Source: Tetraselmis striata
Taxonomy: Eukaryota; Chlorophyta; Chlorodendrophyceae; Chlorodendrales; Chlorodendraceae
Assembly (NCBI GenBank): GCA_006384855.1
Contig: VCJN01002899.1
Location: forward strand, 1-64,000
DNA: 64,000 bases
Reading direction: 5' to 3'
The translations under genes and the position numbers were made by a program. Positions 54,413 to 64,000 of the stretch are shown here, piece after piece (the stretch's first letter is position 1; each line of letters begins with the position of its first letter). The notes under the pieces were generated by a model. That model saw nothing but the letters and a program-made list of their open reading frames with translations, was not told the origin of the DNA and made no database searches.

Positions 54413-57400
54413 GGCCTCCTCCGCCTCCTAACGTGGCGCATCAGGCGCATCATCGTCGCATGGCAGGGGTCCCCCCCCCCCCCCCCCCCGCAACGGCGCC
54501 GTCGGCGGTGGCCGACGCCGTCGTGGCGGGGTGCTGTGAGGAGGTGGCCCTAGACATAGGTGGGGCCGGCATCGCCATGTGTTGCTCCACATGCGGTGTG
54601 GTTGCGGTTGCGGTTGCGGTGCGGTTCATGACGCGACAGCTCCGTCGCACAGGTACCGGCACCGGCACCCCACGCCTGCTGCGCTTACCACCAACCGGCA
54701 TGTTTCCTTTGGGAGGCGGTTCATCCGCGTCGGAGGTGAGCGGCGGTGCCGGTGTGGGTGTGGATACTGCCCGGCCATTAGGGCTCCCGCCGCCCGCCGC
54801 TCCGCCGACCCACGCCGCGGCGTGTGTTGCGCCCCGCATAGTCGCCTCGAATATATTATACATGACGCGGGGACCGGGGGGGGGGGGGGGGGGGGGTGGA
54901 TTCGTGCGTTTCGTATGTCGGCGGAACGGCGTGCGAAGCTGCGGCTGGCGAAGGTGGTGGAAGTAAGCGTGTGCCGGCGGCAGGGCTGCGAAGCCATGAA
55001 CACGGTACGGGATGCCAAGTGTTGCTAAGCAACTGCCGACGCTGGCGGCTTAACCCCCATGTCCGGCGGCTGAGGGACGGGAAGTGCGTAGAAGTTGATC
55101 GCCAAAGCGGGCATATAAGCATGGCTGTGCTAGGTTCCTATAAAGTAATGGCGGTTTGTGCTATATAATTCGTAGGGGTGGACCATGCAGCGCAGGTAGG
55201 GGGCGGTATAAATGAGACCGGGCACACATACTGCTCCACGAAACGACACTGCCGCACGTGTAGTTGAATAGACCTCCCCCCCCCCCCCCCCCCCCGCCGG
55301 GTCGACCCGCCGAATCGGCCCGCCGACCCGCCACGGCTTGTAATATCTGTCATGCATGACCGAAGTATGTGTGAGTGTATGCCCCGCGCCCCCCCCCCCC
55401 ATTTACACTTGTGCACTCATTAAGTTTGGGTTGGTTTCAGAGCAGTAGTACATGTACGTATGTATATACATACAATGGAACGTATGACTTGCGCGGAAAG
55501 AGGCGGGGCTGGCGGAGTGCGTTGGCGGTGCGTAGAGTAGCGTTGTCCAAATAATTGGGGTGCATCGGACATGTGGGCTGGATGCCCATCCACCCTGCAT
55601 AAAAGACATGTGGGCTGGTTTCGGATCAGTACATGTACGTATGTATATATACACAATGCAACGTAGGACGCGCGCGGAAAGAGGCGGGGCTGGCGGAGTG
55701 CATTGGCGGTGCGTAGAGTAGCGTGTTGGTGAGATTCGGGGTGCATCCGACGCCGGAAGCCCGACCACCCGGCGTAAAAGACGCGTAATATTCACACTGT
55801 ATTCGCACCCAAATGTGTGAATCAAAACCGGACATTCCGTGCCGGATGGATGCATGGGAATACGGCGTCCGATGCAGCCAAACCCCCAGCAACACGCTAT
55901 TCTATGCACCTCCAATGCACTCCGCCAGCACCGCCTCATTCTCCGTGGATTTCGAAAACGCCTTCACATTATCCACCGCTAATTGCAATTGCCACCGTGT
56001 AATGTTGTCACGATGTGCGCACACAACAACACTTACTACCGGTTCCCACGCGGATGGAGGCGGGGCTTGCGGAGTGCATTGGCGGTGCATAGAGTAGCGT
56101 GCTGCAAATAATTGGGATGCATCGGACGCGGGATGCCCATCCACCCGGCGTAAAAGACGCGTACTATTCACACTATATTCACACACAAATGTGTGAATCA
56201 AAACCGGACATTCCGTGCCGGGTGGATGGGAATACGGCGTCCGATGCAGTCAAAACCCCAGCAACACGCTATTCTATGCACTGTCAATGCATTCCGCCAG
56301 CACCGCCTCATTCTCCGTGGATTTTGAAAACGCCTTCACATTATCCACCGCTAATTGCAATTGCCACCGTGTAATGTTGTCACGATGTGCGCACACAACA
56401 ACACTTACTACCGGTTCCCACGCGGCGCCATCGGAGTGCATTGGCGGTGCATAGAGTAGCGTGCTGCAAATAATTGGGGTGCATCGGACGCCGGATGCCC
56501 ATCCACCCGGCGTAAAAGACATGTGGGCTGGTTTCGGAGCAGTACATGTACGTATGTATATATGCACAACGCAACGTAGGACGCGCGCGGAAAGAGGCGG
56601 GGCTGGCGGAGTGCATTGGCGGTGCGTAGAGTAGCGTGTTGGTGAGATTTGGGGTGCATCGGACGCGGGATGCCCATCCACCCGGCGTAAAAGACGCGTA
56701 ATATACACACAATATTCGCACCCAAATGTGTAAAAACCGGACATTCCGTGCCGGATGGATGCATGGGAATACGGCGTCCGATGCAGCCAAACCCCCAGCA
56801 ACACGCTATTCTATGCACCGCCAATGCACTCCGCCAGCACCGCCTCATTCTCCGTGGATTTCGAAAACGCCTTCACATTATCCACCGCTAATTGCAATTG
56901 CCACCGTGTAATGTTGTCACGATGTGCGCACACAACAACACTTACTACCGGTTCCCACGCGGATGGAGGCGGGGCTTGCGGAGTGCATTGGCGGTGCATA
57001 GCGAAGCGTGCTGCAAATAATTGGGATGCATCGGACGCGGGATGCCCATCCACCCGGCGTAAAAGACGCGTAATATTCACACTATATTCACACACAAATG
57101 TGTGAATCAAACCGGACATTCCGTGCCGGATGGATGGGAATACGGCGTCCGATGCAGTCAAAACCCCAGCAACACGCTATTCTATGCACCGCCAATGCAC
57201 TCCGCCAGCACCGCCTCATTCTCCGTGGATTTCGAAAACGCCTTCACATTATCCACCGCTAATTGCAATTGCCACCGTGTAATGTTGTCACGATGTGCGC
57301 ACACAACAACACTTACTACCGGTTCCGACGCGGATGGAGGTGGGGCTTGCGGAGTGCATTGGCGGTGCATAGCGAAGCGTGCTGCAAATAATTGGGATGC

Positions 57401-60400
57401 ATCGGACGCGGGATGCCCATCCACCCGGCGTAAAAGACGCGTACTATTCACACTATATGCACACACAAATAAGTGAATCAAAACCGGACATTCCGTGCCG
57501 GATGGATGGGAATACGGCGTCCGATGCAGTCAAAACCCCAGCAACACGCTATTCTATGCACCGCCAATGCACTCCGCCAGCACCGCCTCATTCTCCGTGG
57601 ATTTCGAAAACGCCTTCACATTATCCACCGCTAAATGCAATTGCCATCGTGTAATGTTGTCACGATGTGCGCACACAACAACACTTACTACCGGTTCCGA
57701 CGCGGATGGAGGCGGGGCTTGCGGAGTGCATTGGCGGTGCATAGAGTAGCGTGCTGCAAATAATTGGGGTGCATCGGACGTCGGATGCCCATCCACCCGG
57801 CGTAAAAGACATGTGGGCTGGTTTCGGAGCAGTACATGTACGTATGTATATATGCACAACGCAACGTAGGACGCGCGCGGAAAGAGGCGGGGCTGGCGGA
57901 GTGCATTGGCGGTGCGTAGAGTAGCTTGTTGGTGAGATTTGGGGTGCATCGGACGCCGGATGCCCATCCACCCGGCGTAAAAGACGCGTAATATACACAC
58001 TATATTCGCACCCAAATGTGTAAAAACCGGACATTCTGTGCCGGATGGATGCATGGGAATACGGCGTCCGATGCAGCCAAAACCCCCAGCAACACGCTAT
58101 TCTATGCACCGCCAATGCACTCCGCCAGCACCGCCTCATTCTCCGTGGATTTCGAAAACGCCTTCACATTATCCACCGCTAATTGCAATTGCCACCGTGT
58201 AATGTTGTCACGATGTGCGCACACAACAACACTTACTACCGGTTCCCACGCGGATGGAGGTGGGGCTTGCGGAGGGCATTGGCGGTGCATAGCGAAGCGT
58301 GCTGCAAATAATTGGGATGCATCGGACGCGGGATGCCCATCCACCCGGCGTAAAAGACGCGTACTATTCACATTGTATTCACACACAAATGTGTGAATCA
58401 TAACCGGACATTCCGTGCCGGATGGATGCATGGGAATACGGCGTCCGATGCAGTCAAAACCCCAGCAACACGCTATTCTATGCACCGCCAATGCACTCCG
58501 CCAGCACCGCCTCATTCTCCGTGGATTTCGAAAACGCCTTCACATTATCCACCGCTGAAAGCAATTCCCACCGTGTAATGTTGTCACGATGTGCGCACAC
58601 AACAACACTTACTACCGGTTCCGACGCGGATGGAGGCGGGGCTTGCGGAGTGCATTGGCGGTGCATAGAGTAGCGTGCTGCAAATAATTGGGGTGCATCG
58701 GACGTCGGATGCCCATCCACCCGGCGTAAAAGACATGTGGGCTGGTTTCGGAGCAGTACATGTACGTATGTATATATGCACAACGCAACGTAGGACGCGC
58801 GCGGAAAGAGGCGGGGCTGGCGGAGTGCATTGGCGGTGCGTAGAGTAGCTTGTTGGTGAGATTTGGGGTGCATCGGACGCCGGATGCCCATCCACCCGGC
58901 GTAAAAGACGCGTAATATACACACTATATTCGCACCCAAATGTGTAAAAACCGGACATTCTGTGCCGGATGGATGCATGGGAATACGGCGTCCGATGCAG
59001 CCAAAACCCCAGCAACACGCTATTCTATGCACCGCCAATGCACTCCGCCAGCACCGCCTCATTCTCTGTGGATTTCGAAAACGCCTTCACATTATCCACC
59101 GCTAATTGCAATTGCCACCGTGTAATGTTGTCACGATGTGCGCACACAACAACACTTACTACCGGTTCCCACGCGGATGGAGGCGGGGCTTGCGGAGTGC
59201 ATTGGCGGTGCATAGCGAAGCGTGCTGCAAATAATTGGGATGCATCGGACGCCGGATGCCCATCCACCCGGCGTAAAAGACGCGTAATATTCACACTATA
59301 TTCACACACAAATGTGTGAAAAACCGGACATTCCGTGCCGGATGGATGGGAATACGGCGTCCGATGCAGCCAAAACCCCAGCAACACGCTATTCTATGCA
59401 CCGCCAATGCACTCCGCCAGCACCGCCTCATTCTCCGTCGATTTCGAAAACGCCTTCACATTATCCACCGCTAAATGCAATTGCCACCGTGTAATGTTGT
59501 CACGATGTGCGCACACAACAACACTTACTACCGGTTCCGACGCGGATGGAGGCGGGGCTTGCGGAGTGCATTGGCGGTGCATAGAGTAGCGTGCTGCAAA
59601 TAATTGGGGTGCATCGGACGTCGGATGCCCATCCACCCGGCGTAAAAGACATGTGGGCTGGTTTCGGAGCAGTACATGTACGTATGTATATATGCACAAC
59701 GCAACGTAGGACGCGCGCGGAAAGAGGCGGGGCTGGCGGAGTGCATTGGCGGTGCGTAGAGTAGCTTGTTGGTGAGATTTGGGGTGCATCGGACGCCGGA
59801 TGCCCATCCACCCGGCGTAAAAGACGCGTAATATACACACTATATTCGCACCCAAATGTGTAAAAACCGGACATTCTGTGCCGGATGGATGCATGGGAAT
59901 ACGGCGTCCGATGCAGCCAAACCCCCAGCAACACGCTATTCTATGCACCGCCAATGCACTCCGCCAGCACCGCCTCATTCTCCGTGGATTTCGAAAACGC
60001 CTTCACATTATCCACCGCTAATTGCAATTGCCACCGTGTAATGTTGTCACGATGTGCGCACACAACAACACTTACTACCGGTTCCCACGCGGATGGAGGC
60101 GGGGCTTGCGGAGTGCATTGGCGGTGCATAGCGTAGCGTGCTGCAAATAATTGGGGTGCATCGGACGCCGGGATGCCCATCCACCCGGCGTAAAAGACGC
60201 GTAATATTCACACTATATTCACACACAAATGTGTGAAAACCGGACATTCCGTGCCGGATGGATGGGAATACGGCGTCCGATGCAGCCAAAACCCCAGCAA
60301 CACGCTATTCTATGCACCGCCAATGCACTCCGCCAGCACCGCCTCATTCTCTGTCGATTTCGAAAACGCCTTCACATTATCCACCGCTAATTGCAATTGC

Positions 60401-63400
60401 CACCGTGTAATGTTGTCACGATGTGCGCACACAACAACACTTACTACCGGTTCCGACGCGGATGGAGGCGGGGCTTGCGGAGTGCATTGGCGGTGCATAG
60501 AGTAGCGTGCTGCAAATAATTGGGGTGCATCGGACGTCGGATGCCCATCCACCCGGCGTAAAAGACATGTGGGCTGGTTTCGGAGCAGTACATGTACGTA
60601 TGTATATATGCACAACGCAACGTAGGACGCGCGCGGAAAGAGGCGGGGCTGGCGGAGTGCATTGGCGGTGCGTAGAGTAGCGTGTTGGTGAGATTCGGGG
60701 TGCATCGGACGCCGGATGCCCATCCACCCGGCGTAAAAGACGCGTAATATACACACTATATTCGCCTCCAAATGTGTAAAAACCGGACATTCCGTGCCGG
60801 ATGGATGCATGGGAATACGGCGTCCGATGCAGTCAAACCCCCAGCAACACGCACGCTATTCTATGCACCGCCAATGCACTCCGCCAGCACCGCCTCATTC
60901 TCCGTGGATTTCGAAAACGCCATCACATTATCCACCGCTAATTGCAATTGCCACCGTGTAATGTTGTCACGATGTGCGCACACAACAACACTTACTACCG
61001 GTTCCCACGCGGATGGAGGCGGGGCTTGCGGAGTGCATTGGCGGTGCATAGCGTAGCGTGCTGCAAATAATTGGGATGCATCGGACGCGGGATGCCCATC
61101 CACCCGGCGTAAAAGACGCGTAATATTCACACTATATTCACACACAAATGTGTGAATCAAAACCGGACATTCCGTGCCGGATGGATGGGAATACGGCGTC
61201 CGATGCAGTCAAAACCCCAGCAACACGCTATTCTATGCACCGCCAATGCACTCCGCCAGCACCGCCTCATTCTCCGTGGATTTCGAAAACGCCTTCACAT
61301 TATCCACCGCTGAAAGCAATTGCCACCGTGTAATGTTGTCACGATGTGCGCACACAACAACACTTACTACCGGTTCCCACGCGGATGGAGGCGGGGCTTG
61401 CGGAGTGCATTGGCGGTGCATAGAGTAGCGTGCTGCAAATAATTGGGGTGCATCGGACGTCGGATGCCCATCCACCCGGCGTAAAAGACATGTGGGCTGG
61501 TTTCGGAGCAGTACATATACGTATGTATATATGCACAACGCAACGTAGGACGCGCGCGGAAAGAGGCGGGGCTGGCGGAGTGCATTGGCGGTGCGTAGAG
61601 TAGCGTGTTGGTGAGATTTGGGGTGCATCGGACGCGGGATGCCCATCCACCCGGCGTAAAAGACGCGTAATATACACACTATATTCGCACCCAAATGTGT
61701 AAAAACCGGACATTCCGTGCCGGATGGATGCATGGGAATACGGCGTCCGATGCAGCCAAACCCCCAGCAACACGCTATTCTATGCACCGCCAATGCACTC
61801 CGCCAGCACCGCCTCATTCTCCGTGGATTTCGAAAACGCCTTCACATTATCCACCGCTAATTGCAATTGCCACCGTGTAATGTTGTCACGATGTGCGCAC
61901 ACAACAACACTTACTACCGGTTCCCACGCGGATGGAGGTGGGGCTTGCGGAGTGCATTGGCGGTGCATAGCGAAGCGTGCTGCAAATAATTGGGGTGCAT
62001 CGGACGCCGGATGCCCATCCACCCGGCGTAAAAGACGCGTAATATTCACACTATATTAACACACAAATGTGTGAAAACCGGACATTCCGTGCCGGATGGG
62101 TGGGAATACGGCGTCCGATGCAGCCAAAACCCCAGCAACACGCTATTCTATGCACCGCCAATGCACTCCGCCAGCACCGCCTCATTCTCTGTCGATTTCG
62201 AAAACGCCTTCACATTATCCACCGCTAATTGCAATTGCCACCGTGTAATGTTGTCACGATGTGCGCACACAACAACACTTACTACCGGTTCCGACGCGGA
62301 TGGAGGCGGGGCTTGCGGAGTGCATTGGCGGTGCGTAGAGTAGCGTGCTGCAAATAATTGGGGTGCATCGGACGCCGGATGCCCATCCACCCGGCGTAAG
62401 CTGGCGGAGTGCATTGGCGGTGCGTAGAGTAGCGTGCTGCAAATAATTGGGGTGCATCGGACGCCGGATGCCCATCCACCCGGCGTAAAAGACGCGTAAT
62501 ATTCACACTATATTCACACCCAAATGTGTGAAAAACCGGACATTCCGTGCCGGATGGGATGGGAATACGGCGTCCGATGCAGCCAAACCCCAGCAACACG
62601 CTATTCTATGCACCGCCAATGCACTCCGCCAGCACCGCCTCATTCTCTGTCGATTTCGAAAACGCCTTCACATTATCCACCGCTAATTGCAATTGCCACC
62701 GTGTAATGTTGTCACGATGTGCGCACACAACAACACTTACTACCGGTTCCGACGCGGATGGAGGCGGGGCTTGCGGAGTGCATTGGCGGTGCGTAGAGTA
62801 GCGTGCTGCAAATAATTGGGGTGCATCGGACGCCGGATGCCCATCCACCCGGCGTAAAAGACGCGTAATATTCACACTATATTAACACACAAATGTGTGA
62901 AAACCGGACATTCCGTGCCGGATGGGTGGGAATACGGCGTCCGATGCAGCCAAAACCCCAGCAACACGCTATTCTATGCACCGCCAATGCACTCCGCCAG
63001 CACCGCCTCATTCTCTGTCGATTTCGAAAACGCCTTCACATTATCCACCGCTAATTGCAATTGCCACCGTGTAATGTTGTCACGATGTGCGCACACAACA
63101 ACACTTACTACCGGTTCCGACGCGGATGGAGGCGGGGCTTGCGGAGTGCATTGGCGGTGCGTAGAGTAGCGTGCTGCAAATAATTGGGGTGCATCGGACG
63201 CCGGATGCCCATCCACCCGGCGTAAAAGACGCGTAATATTCACACTATATTAACACACAAATGTGTGAAAACCGGACATTCCGTGCCGGATGGGATGGGA
63301 ATACGGCGTCCGATGCAGCCAAAACCCCAGCAACACGCTATTCTATGCACCGCCAATGCACTCCGCCAGCACCGCCTCATTCTCTGTCGATTTCGAAAAC

Positions 63401-63559
63401 GCCTTCACATTATCCACCGCTAATTGCAATTGCCACCGTGTAATGTTGTCACGATGTGCGCACACAACAACACTTACTACCGGTTCCGACGCGGATGGAG
63501 GCGGGGCTTGCGGAGTGCATTGGCGGTGCGTAGAGTAGCGTGCTGCAAATAATTGGGGT

Positions 63560-63684
63560 GCATCGGACGCCGGATGCCCATCCACCCGGCGTAAAAGACG
63601 CGTAATATTCACACTATATTAACACACAAATGTGTGAAAACCGGACATTCCGTGCCGGATGGATGGGAATACGGCGTCCGATGC
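63560..63684. repeat. Satellite monomer foldback 1 (example unit)
   Basis: 24-nt arms at 63560-63583 and 63661-63684 (GCATCGGACGCCGGATGCCC... and its inverted copy, 22 of 24 matching) around 77 nt. Present in every full monomer inspected. Confidence 0.8.
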
Positions 63685-63695
63685 AGCCAAAACCC

Positions 63696-63913
63696 CAGCA
63701 ACACGCTATTCTATGCACCGCCAATGCACTCCGCCAGCACCGCCTCATTCTCTGTCGATTTCGAAAACGCCTTCACATTATCCACCGCTAATTGCAATTG
63801 CCACCGTGTAATGTTGTCACGATGTGCGCACACAACAACACTTACTACCGGTTCCGACGCGGATGGAGGCGGGGCTTGCGGAGTGCATTGGCGGTGCGTA
63901 GAGTAGCGTGCTG
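63696..63913. repeat. Satellite monomer foldback 2 (example unit)
   Basis: Arms of about 36-39 nt at 63696-63734 and 63878-63913 (CTATGCACCGCCAATGCACT... against AGTGCATTGGCGGTGCRTAG) with a few mismatches, spanning ~143 nt. Together with foldback 1 this fills nearly the whole 368-bp unit. Confidence 0.8.
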
Positions 63914-64000
63914 CAAATAATTGGGGTGCATCGGACGCCGGATGCCCATCCACCCGGCGTAAAAGACGCGTAATATTCACACTATATTAACACACAAATG

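Larger units (their letters stand above)
52530..55440. mobile_element. Element B, copy 2 (inverted; Tudor-like gene)
   Basis: Inverted relative of 19536-23660. Shares the outer coding start (LKRAAKLRRKAAL at 52545-52590), the G/C-run region at 53730-53780, the zinc-ribbon gene (53939-54412) and the sequence next to the satellite (54880-55440). Lacks the transposase-like part of copy 1 and carries instead a gene with Tudor-like and Cys-rich segments. The satellite begins directly beyond 55440. Confidence 0.6.
55441..64000 (+). repeat. Satellite array, 368-bp monomer with ~920-bp higher-order repeat
   Basis: Two unit types: a short 368-369-bp monomer and a ~550-bp unit that contains an extra ~180-bp block (ACATGTGGGCTGGTTTCGGA ... 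ACGCGCGCGGAAAGAGG). From about 56.4 to 61.8 kb long and short units alternate with a period of 916-924 bp. From 61.8 kb to the window end short units follow each other at 368-369 bp. Neighbouring units differ by few bases. The array continues beyond the window. All ~60-190-codon frames here are repeat artefacts. Confidence 0.95.

Noticed and set aside
63370-63420. CENP-B-box-like TTTCGAAAACGC in the satellite
   Set aside because: Only TTCG and a later CG agree with the consensus; the conserved CGGG half is absent, so no centromere protein site is claimed.
55800-63990. Dozens of similar 60-190-codon open frames on both strands of the right satellite
   Set aside because: They repeat with the satellite period, occur in opposite strands at once and follow the monomer exactly; they are by-products of a tandem repeat without stops.

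Overview
This is nuclear DNA from a eukaryote. Two genes are cut by short GT-AG introns (one GC-AG), one of them a plastid-type enoyl-ACP reductase with a transit-like leader, so a photosynthetic protist, most likely a green alga, is the best guess. The species cannot be fixed from the sequence. Only about 7 kb (28.7-35.3 kb) looks like ordinary host gene space; the rest is a nest of mobile elements, tandem repeats and foldback sequences. No rRNA, tRNA or CRISPR was recognised.

Layout. 0-3.1 kb: decayed LINE on the minus strand. 3.09-9.46 kb: element bounded by 49-bp terminal inverted repeats (TIRs), with hairpins just inside both ends and three unrelated tandem-repeat families in the middle. 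9.46-10.88 kb: two identical direct repeats around an 0.88-kb core. 11.08-12.08 kb: foldback element. 12.1-14.8 kb: nothing identifiable. 14.8-18.1 kb: element A, with two divergent unknown genes. 18.5-19.5 kb: short satellite array. 19.5-23.7 kb: element B, with a zinc-ribbon protein and a convergent transposase-like gene. 24.5-27.8 kb: a second, different LINE. 28.7-32.7 kb: fabI and a Rab24-like gene, tail to tail. 34.5-35.3 kb: a cysteine-rich spliced gene piece. 35.6-42.3 kb: a young Ty3/Gypsy chromovirus with a Nudix-like module in pol. 43-45 kb: two unrecognised genes, one spliced and decayed. 46.5-48.6 kb: second copy of element A. 48.6-50.6 kb: fragment of the same chromovirus family, its LTR split by a Harbinger-like miniature transposon with a TAA target duplication. 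52.5-55.4 kb: inverted second copy of element B carrying a Tudor-like gene. 55.4-64 kb: large satellite array running off the window.

Relationships. The two element B loci are inverted relative to each other. Each is joined at the same end to the same ~368-bp satellite, so satellite and element seem to be physically one unit. The satellite monomer consists of two adjacent foldbacks and forms a ~920-bp higher-order repeat over part of the right array. About thirty G or C homopolymer runs of 10-28 bp are spread through elements and host introns alike.

The most notable items are the Nudix-like insertion in a chromovirus polyprotein, the satellite-linked element B, and the TIR element with subterminal hairpins.
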